The notes under the pieces: generated by a model
Database searches by the model: none
What the model was told of the DNA's origin: nothing
What the model saw: only the letters and a program-made list of their open reading frames with translations
In this document: positions 1-6,662 of the stretch, one piece after another
How the letters are laid out: each line of letters starts with the position of its first letter
Position numbering within the stretch: position 1 is the stretch's first letter
Assembly (NCBI GenBank): GCA_036123635.1
Contig: JAZADL010000161.1
Coordinates: 1-10,931 of the forward strand
DNA: 10,931 nt
DNA from: UBA9410 sp036123635
Lineage (GTDB): Bacteria > Actinomycetota > Acidimicrobiia > Acidimicrobiales > MedAcidi-G1
Direction: 5' to 3'
Position numbers and translations under genes: made by a program

Positions 1-363
1 GGTTTCGGCCAGACCGACCGCATTGTTGATGCCGACGGTGTTGACGATGAGGAACGCGGTGACTGAGTAGAAGGCCCCCATGAAGATCACCGCGGTGTAG
101 GTGGCTCGTGGGACTGTCCGCTTGGGATCCTTGGCCTCCTCGCCGTAGATGGCGGTTCCCTCGAACCCGATGAAGGAGGCGTGGGCGAACATCAGTGCCA
201 CGCCGATGGCGCCGGCGAAGACCGCTGACGGCGCAAACGGTTCGAGCGAGAAGTCGCTGATCGGTGTCGGGGAGTTGGATAGGATGCCAACGTCGAGCAG
301 CAGGATGATGCCGGTCTCTAGTGTCAGAAGCACGGCCAAAACCTTTGTACCACGGTTTGGCAC
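1..363 (-). pseudogene. APC-family amino-acid permease, N-terminally truncated remnant (3' end beyond window)
   Basis: Reading the minus strand from a GTG at 363 gives 121 residues that run off the left edge. They contain two hydrophobic segments (about residues 8-28 and 48-66), the loop signature FIGFEGTAIYGEEAKDPKRT (64-83) followed by VPRAT, and a further membrane segment (about 90-110). This is the APC superfamily loop with the E-E-x-K-x-P-x-R-x-P pattern, found in proton-coupled amino-acid/polyamine permeases of about 450-500 residues and 12 membrane helices. In intact members that loop lies near residue 200-220, whereas here it is at about 75-85, so roughly the first five helices are missing. 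The frame hits a TAG at 399-397, and the space beyond is taken by the iclR-type gene. A GGGGAGGG run sits just before the GTG, so some translation is possible. I infer a decayed or rearranged transporter; an assembly junction near 340-400 is the alternative. The family call is firm, the pseudogene call less so. Confidence 0.62.
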
Positions 364-433
364 GCCCTCCCCAAACCGAGGGACGGGTCTGTTTTGCTAG
401 AGCGATAAGGGCTTGGAAGGGGTGTGGGATCTC

Positions 434-1186
434 ATGCAGAGCGTGCAGAGCATCGACCGGGCTTTCCAACTTCTGGGCGAGGTAGCCGACAACCCGGCGG
501 GGATTAGCGAGCTCTCCCGTCGCCTCGACCTCCCGACGAGCACGGTGGCCCGTCTGCTTTCAACGCTTGAGGGTCTGGGTGCCGTAGAGCGTCTCGACTC
601 CGGGACCGGCTACCGGATCGGCCCGTCCGTTGTGACCATGGCGGCCAGCATCGACCCGACCCAGAGCCTCCTGGCCGTCGCCCAGCCGTACCTGGTGGAG
701 TTGGTCGAAATGGTGGCTGAGGCGGTCGGCGTGTCCATCCCCGCCGGCTACGACGTCCACTACATCAGCCAGGTGGATTGCGCGAACCCGGTCCAGGTCC
801 GGGACTGGACCGGAGTCAGCCTGCCAATGCACGTTGTTCCGTCGGGCATGGTGGTTCTCGCCTACTGGCCCGACGAGGCCGTCGACCGCTATTTGGACCG
901 CAAGTTGGATCGTTACACGGCCCGGTCGGTCATTCGGCCCGCTCTGATCCGCGAGCGCCTGCAGCAGGTTAGGGATGACGGGGTGGTCTGGATGGAGGAG
1001 GAGTTCTCCGAGGGCATCAACTCGGTGGCTGCCCCCCTTTTCAACGCAGCAGGAGTTGTGGCCGGTGCCCTGCACAGCCACGGTCCCAGCTACCGGTTCC
1101 CGGACGACACACTGCGCGACATCGTTGCTGAGCAGGTTCGGTCCTCAGCGGCGACGATCTCCGTCGCCTTAGGCCACACCGGCTGA
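434..1186 (+). CDS. IclR-family transcriptional regulator
   Basis: A cytoplasmic DNA-binding regulator of 250 residues, the normal IclR size. The first ~60 residues hold the winged helix-turn-helix: QSIDRAFQLL opens it, and the helix pair is ISELSRRLDLPTSTVARLLS, followed by a YRIGP wing. The rest is the IclR effector domain, with GINSVAAPLF and VVAGALHSHGPS as typical strands near the ligand pocket. An in-frame TTG at 413 would add seven residues, but I chose ATG 434: family members begin just before QSxDRA, and GGAAGGGG at 415-422 lies 11 bases upstream, while the TTG has AAGGG only one base away. The gene is divergent from the permease remnant (71 bases between starts) and convergent with the dehydrogenase at 1304. 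IclR proteins often control a divergent neighbour, so the permease may once have been its target. Effector unknown; the carnitine/betaine genes nearby are only a guess. Confidence 0.93.
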   Translation: MQSVQSIDRAFQLLGEVADNPAGISELSRRLDLPTSTVARLLSTLEGLGAVERLDSGTGYRIGPSVVTMAASIDPTQSLLAVAQPYLVELVEMVAEAVGVSIPAGYDVHYISQVDCANPVQVRDWTGVSLPMHVVPSGMVVLAYWPDEAVDRYLDRKLDRYTARSVIRPALIRERLQQVRDDGVVWMEEEFSEGINSVAAPLFNAAGVVAGALHSHGPSYRFPDDTLRDIVAEQVRSSAATISVALGHTG

Positions 1187-1240
1187 TCTTCCCAATCGAC
1201 CAAACGGAAGACCTCCGATTTCAGCCACCTACGGCGTCAT

Positions 1241-1256
1241 CACGGCGGTCACCGTG
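1241..1256. terminator. Weak hairpin between convergent genes (possible terminator)
   Basis: In the 117-base gap between the regulator stop and the convergent dehydrogenase stop, CACGG (1241-1245) can pair with CCGTG (1252-1256) around a six-base loop. No T-tract follows on either strand, so it does not meet the usual rule for an intrinsic terminator. It is listed because it is the only stem I see in a gap where transcripts from both sides should end. The rest of the gap shows nothing recognisable. Confidence 0.2.
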
Positions 1257-1303
1257 GTCTGAGCCTTCCTCTTTATGTCACCCTCTTCAGGGGTTCAGCT
1301 GGC

Positions 1304-2071
1304 TTAGGTCCTCCAGGAGTTACGGAGGGTCTCTAGGCCACCGTCCACTGAGATGGTCTGGCCATTAACAAACCGAGCGGCCGGAGAGGCAAGGAAAACG
1401 GCCATGGCCCCGATGTCCCGTCCCTCCACAAAGGTTCGCATCGAGACCTGCTTCTCATAGCCGGCTCGCAGGTTGGCCTCAGGAATCCCGGTCGCAGTCG
1501 ATTCGGCGGCGATCACCCGGTCGATGCGCTCGCCGTCCACCGACCCCGGACAGATCACGTTGACCCGGATGCCCAACTCGCCAACCTCCATGGCCAGTGT
1601 CTTACCCAGGCCTACCACGGCGTACTTGGAGGCCGCGTACGGTGACCGCATCGGGTATCCGGTGATGCCCGCCGTAGAAGCGGTCAACAGGATCGAACCA
1701 CCTCCTGCCTCGTGCAATAGGGGCACAGACCGGCGACAGCAAAGGAAGGCACTCCGCACGTTCACGGCCATCGTCCTGTCCCAGTCCGAAGCCTCCAGTT
1801 CCTCGACTGGTCCCGTCGGACCGGCGATGCCGACGTTGGCACACAGGACATCCAGGCCGCCGAACCCGGCTACCACATCATCGAAGAGGCGGTCCACCTC
1901 GTCGGGGTCGGAGACGTCGGCCACCGTGAAGCCTCCCTCGGGAGGCAGGTCGGCTGTTCCGTCCACGTCGGCTATGTGCACCAGGGCTCCGTCTTCCCGG
2001 AAGGCGTCAGCCATGGCCCGCCCGATGCCCGATGCACCACCGGTGATTAGCACCCTCTGTGGACCGGTCAT
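1304..2071 (-). CDS. Short-chain dehydrogenase/reductase (SDR), probably NAD(H)-dependent
   Basis: A 255-residue classical SDR, soluble, expected to interconvert an alcohol and a ketone on an unknown substrate. The dinucleotide motif TGGASGIG is at residues 10-17. The second strand ends in an acidic residue (D35 in HIADVDG), which usually means NAD rather than NADP. The NNAG strand motif appears in the variant form ANVG (78-81). The catalytic set is complete: N104 (MAVNVRSAF), S132 (TASTAG), Y145 and K149 (YAASK), followed by INV..CPG-like VNVICPG and the C-terminal FVNGQTISVDGG typical of fabG-like SDRs. GGGGAGGG at 2082-2075 serves as ribosome binding site. It is divergent from the flavoprotein operon across 238 bases, so it may share regulation with it. 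SDR substrate cannot be read from sequence; a hydroxy-acid or amino-alcohol step in the same catabolism is possible but unproven. Confidence 0.9.
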   Translation of the reverse strand: MTGPQRVLITGGASGIGRAMADAFREDGALVHIADVDGTADLPPEGGFTVADVSDPDEVDRLFDDVVAGFGGLDVLCANVGIAGPTGPVEELEASDWDRTMAVNVRSAFLCCRRSVPLLHEAGGGSILLTASTAGITGYPMRSPYAASKYAVVGLGKTLAMEVGELGIRVNVICPGSVDGERIDRVIAAESTATGIPEANLRAGYEKQVSMRTFVEGRDIGAMAVFLASPAARFVNGQTISVDGGLETLRNSWRT

Positions 2072-2309
2072 CAGCCCTCCCCAGTCGATCCTCCGGAGCC
2101 GTCCTCCTGCCCCGCGGCGCGAAAACTAGCCCTGACTCGTGGGCTCCGGAACCGGGAGGCGACCCTGAGACGGCCGTCGTAGGCCGTCAGCAACCTGATG
2201 GAGGGGTGTGTACGCTTTCCCAGCCCTACGGAGGCTGCCGTTGAGCCCCATCCGATCCACCCCGGACGCCTCATGGAGTCATGCCGGGCTGTGTTTTAGG
2301 AGAAACTGA
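2072..2309. promoter_or_regulatory. Divergent intergenic region with several hairpins
   Basis: This 238-base gap separates the start codons of the SDR (minus) and the flavoprotein operon (plus) and must hold both promoters. I see no convincing -35/-10 pair on either strand. It does contain consecutive stems on the plus strand: AGCCC/GGGCT (2128-2132 with 2141-2145), GCTCC with GGA-G-GC (2143-2147 with 2154-2160, one bulged G), and GACGGCC/GGCCGTC (2169-2175 with 2182-2188). As RNA these could form a structured leader about 120 bases before the flavoprotein start; as DNA the last one could be an operator. AGGAGA (2298-2303), seven bases from ATG 2310, is a clear ribosome binding site. The 67-codon minus-strand frame here has no family signature, so I treat the region as non-coding. 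Confidence 0.45.
2169..2188. repeat. Perfect 7-bp inverted repeat, candidate operator or RNA stem
   Basis: GACGGCC (2169-2175) and GGCCGTC (2182-2188) are exact reverse complements separated by six bases. The left arm also forms its own ten-base palindrome, GACGGCCGTC (2169-2178), so the site reads as a palindrome plus an extra half-site. Such symmetry suits a dimeric regulator such as an IclR or GntR protein, or a stem in a leader RNA. In GC-rich DNA short palindromes arise by chance, which limits confidence; its place in the only long divergent gap is what makes it worth recording. Confidence 0.35.
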
Positions 2310-4829
2310 ATGAGCGAATTCCCGACTCGCGCCAACGTCGTCGTGATCGGCGCCGGCATCGTCGGCAGTTGCCTAGTCGGCCACCTGGCCCGCTTGGGCT
2401 GGACCGACCTCGTCTTGCTGGAGAAGGGCCCGTTGCCCAACCCCGGCGGTTCGACCGGCCACGCCTCCAACTTCATCTTCCCGGTCGACCACAACAAGGA
2501 GATGGCACTTCTGGGCGAGCAGAGCGCCAACCAGTACCGGGACATGCAGCTCTCGGTCGATTCGGGAGGCATCGAGGTGGCCCGAACCGCCGACCGGATG
2601 CACGAGCTGGCCCGCCGCATGACGTCGGCTAGGGCGTGGGGTATTGAGGCACACCTGCTCACCCCGGCTGAGGTTGCTGAATTGGTGCCGTTCGTCGACG
2701 AGGAGGTCATCCTCGGCGGCTTCTACAGCCCCACAGTGTCAGTGGTTGACTCGCTGGAAGCTGGTACCACCATGCGGAGAGAGGCCGTCGAGACAGTCGG
2801 CTGCCAGGTGTTCGCCAACACTGAGGTGCTCGACATCGAGACTGCCGAGGGAGAGGGAGGCGTGACAACCGTCCGCTCGGTAGTCACCGATAAGGGCACC
2901 ATCCAGGCCGACCATGTGGTCATCGCCTGTGGCGTCTGGTCCAACCGCATTGCCAACATGGCTGGTGCTGCCATCCCGTTGGTTCCCGCTGTGCACCAGA
3001 TGGCTGACGTTGGTCCCATCGACATCCTGGCCGAGACCAATAACGAGATCGGCTACCCGATTGTCCGAGACATGGACACCTTTTGCTATGAGCGACAGTC
3101 GGCCGGTTCCATGGAGATCGGGTCGTACGGCCATCGGCCCATCTTTCACCACCCGGATGAGATCCCGTCCAACGAGGAGGCGGCGTTGTCGCCCACTGAG
3201 ATGCCGTTTACGCCGGACGACTTCGACCCTCAGATGGAGACGGCCATCGAGTTGATGGAAATGCTCGGTGACGCCGAAATTAAATACGCCATTAACGGCC
3301 TGCTGGCCATGACCCCGGACACCATGCCGTGCCTCGGTGAGACCCCTGAGGTCCGCAACCTTTGGTCGGCTGCAGCGGTGTGGGTTAAGGAGGGACCGGG
3401 CATGGCTCAGGTGGTCGCCGAGTGGATGACCTTCGGTTATCCCCGAGTTATCGACGTCCACGGTGCCGACATTGCGCGCTTCTACGACCAGGAGCGGACC
3501 GAGGAGCACATTTGGGCCCGAGCTGAGGAGCACTTCAATAAGACGTACGGGATCGTCCACCCGGCCGAGCAGTGGGAGGGTCGCCGGAACCTACGGGTTG
3601 GCCCCTACTTCTCCCGTCAGGAGGACTTGGACGCCATGTTCTTCCAGGCTCGGACTTGGGAGCGCCCGCAGTGGTTTGGGGCCAACGCCGACCTGGTGGA
3701 GCGCTACGACCTGTCCGAGAGGGATGTGGAATGGGACAACCGCTGGTGGAGTCCCATCACCATTGGTGAGCACCTGAACCTGCGCGAGAACTGCGGCGTG
3801 GTGGACCTCAGCGCCTTCCAGATCTATGAACTGGAGGGCCCAGGGGCCGTCGAGTACGCCGACCGCCTCGCGGTTAACAAGGTGGATGTCCCGGTTGGCC
3901 GGTCCATCTACACCCCGTGGCTGACCGCTGATGGTGGGTTCCACTCCGACCTGACCATGATGCGCCTTAGCGAGGACCGGGTGCGGATTGTCACCGGCGT
4001 GTTCGACGGCGGAAGAGATGAGTTCTGGACCCGCCGTCACATGCCGACCGATGGCTCGGTGTCGTTCCGCAACATCACCGACCAGGTCACCACGCTCGGC
4101 CTTTGGGGCCCCAACGCCCCAGCCGTGCTGTCTCAGCTCACCGACCAGGATCTGAGCCAGACCAACTCGCCTTACGGGTCGATCGTTGATGCTGAGGTGG
4201 CTGGTCTACCGTGCCAGTTATTCCGCATCTCCTACGTTGGCGACACCGGCTGGGAGATCTACGCGGCCTGGGAAGACGGACCGGCCCTATGGGACGCCTT
4301 GATGGAGGCCGGTGCCGACTTGGGCATCCGACCGACCGGAGGTGGTGTCTACGGATCCTCGGGTCGGCTCGAGAAGGGCTACCGCCTGATGGGCGCAGAG
4401 CTGGAGAGCGAGTACAACCCGCTGGAGGCCGGTCTGGCCCGACCGAGGGTTAAGGACGCTGACTTCATCGGCAAAGAGGCCTACCTGGCTGCTCGGGGGG
4501 CCGGCGATCCCGAGGTTCTGATGTGCACCCTGACCGTCGAGGACCAGACCGATGGCCGAGGTCGGAAGCGCCACATGATGGGTGGGAACGAGCCGATCCT
4601 GACCCCGGACGGCGGCCGCATCATTGACAGCCACGGTCGGGCCAGCCGGGTTACCTCGGCCGGCTACGGGCCATCGGTGGACCGGCACCTCCTAATGGCC
4701 TACTTGCCCCAGGAGCTGGCCGTTCCTGGGACTGACCTGCAGGTCATGTACATGAACGAGCTTTACCCGGTGGAGGTCGCCACCACGGGCGCCGTGTTCG
4801 ATTCCACCGACTCGCGGATGAAGGGCTGA
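2310..4829 (+). CDS. Dimethylglycine/sarcosine dehydrogenase-like flavoprotein with GcvT (folate) domain
   Basis: An 839-residue fusion with the architecture of dimethylglycine and sarcosine dehydrogenases. Residues about 8-390 are a DAO-type FAD domain: GAGIVG (14-19), ELVPFVDEE (124-132) and the late FAD-contact stretch TPDTMPCLGE (335-344). H51 in GSTGHASN sits where mitochondrial dimethylglycine dehydrogenase binds FAD covalently, although the usual HAAG there is HASN. After a linker, residues about 455-835 are a GcvT-like folate domain: RENCGVVDLSAF (492-503), GGFHSDLT with D547 at the position of the GcvT catalytic aspartate, YVGDTGWEIY (642-651) and NPLEAGLARPRVKDADFIGK (703-722). The expected reaction is oxidative N-demethylation of a small methylated amine, electrons going to ETF and the methyl carbon to 5,10-methylene-tetrahydrofolate. 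The etfBA genes start 34 bases downstream, which strongly supports an ETF-linked dehydrogenase rather than an oxidase. Dimethylglycine is the best guess given the carnitine genes nearby, but sarcosine or another N-methyl compound fits equally well. Confidence 0.85.
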   Translation: MSEFPTRANVVVIGAGIVGSCLVGHLARLGWTDLVLLEKGPLPNPGGSTGHASNFIFPVDHNKEMALLGEQSANQYRDMQLSVDSGGIEVARTADRMHELARRMTSARAWGIEAHLLTPAEVAELVPFVDEEVILGGFYSPTVSVVDSLEAGTTMRREAVETVGCQVFANTEVLDIETAEGEGGVTTVRSVVTDKGTIQADHVVIACGVWSNRIANMAGAAIPLVPAVHQMADVGPIDILAETNNEIGYPIVRDMDTFCYERQSAGSMEIGSYGHRPIFHHPDEIPSNEEAALSPTEMPFTPDDFDPQMETAIELMEMLGDAEIKYAINGLLAMTPDTMPCLGETPEVRNLWSAAAVWVKEGPGMAQVVAEWMTFGYPRVIDVHGADIARFYDQERTEEHIWARAEEHFNKTYGIVHPAEQWEGRRNLRVGPYFSRQEDLDAMFFQARTWERPQWFGANADLVERYDLSERDVEWDNRWWSPITIGEHLNLRENCGVVDLSAFQIYELEGPGAVEYADRLAVNKVDVPVGRSIYTPWLTADGGFHSDLTMMRLSEDRVRIVTGVFDGGRDEFWTRRHMPTDGSVSFRNITDQVTTLGLWGPNAPAVLSQLTDQDLSQTNSPYGSIVDAEVAGLPCQLFRISYVGDTGWEIYAAWEDGPALWDALMEAGADLGIRPTGGGVYGSSGRLEKGYRLMGAELESEYNPLEAGLARPRVKDADFIGKEAYLAARGAGDPEVLMCTLTVEDQTDGRGRKRHMMGGNEPILTPDGGRIIDSHGRASRVTSAGYGPSVDRHLLMAYLPQELAVPGTDLQVMYMNELYPVEVATTGAVFDSTDSRMKG

Positions 4830-4863
4830 CCCTCGGGTCGCCCCCTGCCGAGAGAGATCATCG

Positions 4864-5631
4864 ATGAGGATCCTCGTCTGCGTGAAGCGCGTACCGGCCC
4901 CCGGTGCTCGCATCAACGTCACCGCTGACGGTCAGGACGTCGATTCGGCCCACTTGGGCTTCACCACTAGCCCCCACGAGGAGTGCGCGGTGGAGGAGGC
5001 CGTCCGGTTGACCGAGATTCACGGCGGCGAGGTCACCGTCTTAACCCTCGGACCGGTTGAGGCCGAGGAGCAGCTGCGCTACGCAGCCAGCGTGGGGGCC
5101 CACCACCTGGTCTTGGTGCCGATCACCGAGGTCGACTGGGACCCACAGCGCACCGCCGCGGCGCTGGCCGGAGCGGTCGCCGACGTCGAGGCGGTCGGCG
5201 GCCCGTTCGACCTCGTCTTGTTTGGCAATGAGTCGGCTGATGCTGGCGGGTTTCAGGTCGGGGTCCGGGTGGCCCATGCCCTGGGTAGACCAATGGTCAA
5301 TGGCATCAAGGGCATCGATGTGGCCGACGGTGTGGCGTCTGCCCGTCGGGAGATCGACGGAGGCTTCGAGGTCTACAACGTGCCTCTACCCGCCGTCCTC
5401 GGAGTGAAGGAAGGGATCAACCTCCCGCGGTACCCGACCATGAAGGGCCGTCTGGCTTCTAAGAAGGCCGAGGTGGTGATGGACGAGCGCTCGGCTGGCG
5501 CTGGTGGACAGGAGCGAGTGCGCTTGCACCGGCCGGTGGAGACAGTCAGCGAGACAGCGATCTTGGGTACCGGTCCGGAGGCCGCCCCGGCGATCGTGGA
5601 CCTATTGGAGGAGCTAGGGGTGCTGTCGTGA
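4864..5631 (+). CDS. etfB: Electron transfer flavoprotein beta subunit
   Basis: A 255-residue EtfB, the usual length. It opens with MRILVCVKRVPAPG, and the nucleotide (AMP) site is visible as CVKRV (6-10), TLGP (61-64) and the GNESADAGGFQVG segment (121-133), standing for the usual GxQxxDxDxxxVG loop. The partner-recognition loop is RYPTMKGRLASKK (189-201), which corresponds to RYATLPNIMKAKK in mammalian ETF: the anchoring leucine (human L195) is Met193 here and the methylated K200 is alanine. With EtfA it forms the FAD/AMP heterodimer that takes electrons from a dehydrogenase, here presumably the flavoprotein encoded 34 bases upstream, and delivers them to ETF-quinone oxidoreductase, which is not in the window. 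Its stop overlaps the etfA start. The ribosome binding site before ATG 4864 is weak (GAGAGAGA), so translation may be partly coupled to the upstream gene. Confidence 0.95.
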   Translation: MRILVCVKRVPAPGARINVTADGQDVDSAHLGFTTSPHEECAVEEAVRLTEIHGGEVTVLTLGPVEAEEQLRYAASVGAHHLVLVPITEVDWDPQRTAAALAGAVADVEAVGGPFDLVLFGNESADAGGFQVGVRVAHALGRPMVNGIKGIDVADGVASARREIDGGFEVYNVPLPAVLGVKEGINLPRYPTMKGRLASKKAEVVMDERSAGAGGQERVRLHRPVETVSETAILGTGPEAAPAIVDLLEELGVLS

Positions 5632-6602
5632 GCCTGCTCGTCGTCTGCGACCACGACCGGGGCCACCTGGCCGAGGCCTCGCTAGAGGCTCTTGCCTTTG
5701 GCCGCCCGCTGGCTGTGGCAGCCGGGTTGGAACTAGCCGCTGTGGTGATCGGCGTGGGCGCCGAGGCGGCCTCCACTGACTTGGCGGCCCACGGAGCGGA
5801 CACCGTCCACCTGGCCTCCCACGACCTCCTCACTGACTTCGGCCCCGAGGCCTGGGGCGAGACGGTGGTCCAACTGGTGAGGGCCACCGGGGCAACGGCT
5901 GTGTTGGCCTGTGGCACAGACCGTGGCAACGAGGTCCTGGCCCAGGTAGCGGCCCGCCTGGAGGTGCCATTCGTGGCCAACTGCCGGACGGTCCAGCCCG
6001 CCGACGGTGACTGGTCCATGACCCGGGTCCAGTGGGGTGGTTCCCTGCTCGAGGACGCCACACTGTCCGCAGACGTGAAACTGGTCTCCGTGGCCCACCA
6101 CGTCGTAGAGGCCGCTCCGGCCGACTCGCCAGCCGTCGGAGCCGTAGTCCCCTTCCGGCCCGACCTGGACCCGTCGCTGTCAGCCACCGTGGTGGTCGAC
6201 CGAGTCGTCCTGAGCCAGGGCATCACCCTCGCAACCTCTCCCGTGGTAGTTGGAGGCGGTCGAGGTGTTGGTTCGGCCGAGGGATTCGAGCCGCTGGAGG
6301 AACTGGCCTCCGAACTGGGTGGCGTGGTGGGCTGTTCGCGGGCCGTGACCAACAACGGCTGGCGTCCCCACAGCGACCAGGTCGGGCAGACTGGCACGCG
6401 GATAGCCCCAGAGATCTACATTGCCAGTGGCATCTCGGGTGCTATCCAGCACTGGGTTGGTGCCATGGCGGCGAAGAACATCCTCGCCATCAATATCGAC
6501 CCCGAAGCCAACATGGTTACCCGGGCCGGCCACGCCGTGATTGCCGACTTGCACCAGGTCATCCCGGCTATCACCGCCGAAATCCGTCGTCGCAGGGGCT
6601 GA
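5628..6602 (+). CDS. etfA: Electron transfer flavoprotein alpha subunit
   Basis: A 324-residue EtfA starting with a GTG that overlaps the etfB stop in a GTGA, so the subunits are translationally coupled; AGGGG lies seven bases upstream. The N-terminal half is the ETF fold, with ACGTDRGNEVLAQVAARLEV (94-113) as its typical helix. The C-terminal half is the FAD domain and is fully conserved in its contact motifs: VVVGGGRGVGSAEGF (206-220), SRAVTNNGW (237-245), QVGQTG (251-256), PEIYIASGISGAIQH (261-275) and AINIDPEANMV (287-297). The FAD-contact arginine (R238), threonine (T255), serine (S270) and histidine (H275) are all present, so it should bind FAD normally. NNG replaces the commoner VDAG after SRA. 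It is last in the plus-strand operon and faces DUF1015 across a 60-base gap (6603-6662) in which I see no clear terminator. Confidence 0.96.
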   Translation: MSLLVVCDHDRGHLAEASLEALAFGRPLAVAAGLELAAVVIGVGAEAASTDLAAHGADTVHLASHDLLTDFGPEAWGETVVQLVRATGATAVLACGTDRGNEVLAQVAARLEVPFVANCRTVQPADGDWSMTRVQWGGSLLEDATLSADVKLVSVAHHVVEAAPADSPAVGAVVPFRPDLDPSLSATVVVDRVVLSQGITLATSPVVVGGGRGVGSAEGFEPLEELASELGGVVGCSRAVTNNGWRPHSDQVGQTGTRIAPEIYIASGISGAIQHWVGAMAAKNILAINIDPEANMVTRAGHAVIADLHQVIPAITAEIRRRRG

Positions 6603-6662
6603 GTCTCCTCCGTTCGCTCTTCTGCGGGACTGTAAGGAGTGGCTGGCGCACCGTCGGACTGG

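Noticed and set aside
413..433. TTG start seven codons upstream of the regulator ATG.
   Set aside because: Its ribosome binding site would be one base away, and family members start right before the QSxDRA helix.
560..1081. Open frame of 173 codons on the minus strand.
   Set aside because: It is antisense to the IclR-family gene and has no recognisable domain.
2121..2235. Possible TPP riboswitch: AAACTAG (2123-2129), CTGAGA (2165-2170) and AACCTGAT (2192-2199) occur in the right order upstream of 2310.
   Set aside because: The third essential block (the GCGTAGGGA-type 3' segment with the short P4/P5 stem) is absent, five extra bases lie between the would-be P3 and CTGAGA, and the downstream genes have no tie to thiamin. 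An Rfam RF00059 scan would settle it.
2071..2274. 67-codon minus-strand frame between the SDR and the flavoprotein operon.
   Set aside because: No motif, arginine/glycine/serine-rich composition and no clear ribosome binding site; more likely leader and promoter DNA.
2739..3560. Long open frame of 273 codons on the minus strand.
   Set aside because: It lies wholly antisense to the flavoprotein gene, whose domains are clear through the whole stretch, and it shows no family motif. It is a GC-codon shadow.
5546..6397. Open frame of 283 codons on the minus strand.
   Set aside because: It is antisense to etfB/etfA, Ser/Thr/Pro-rich and low in complexity, the usual look of an antisense frame in GC-rich DNA.
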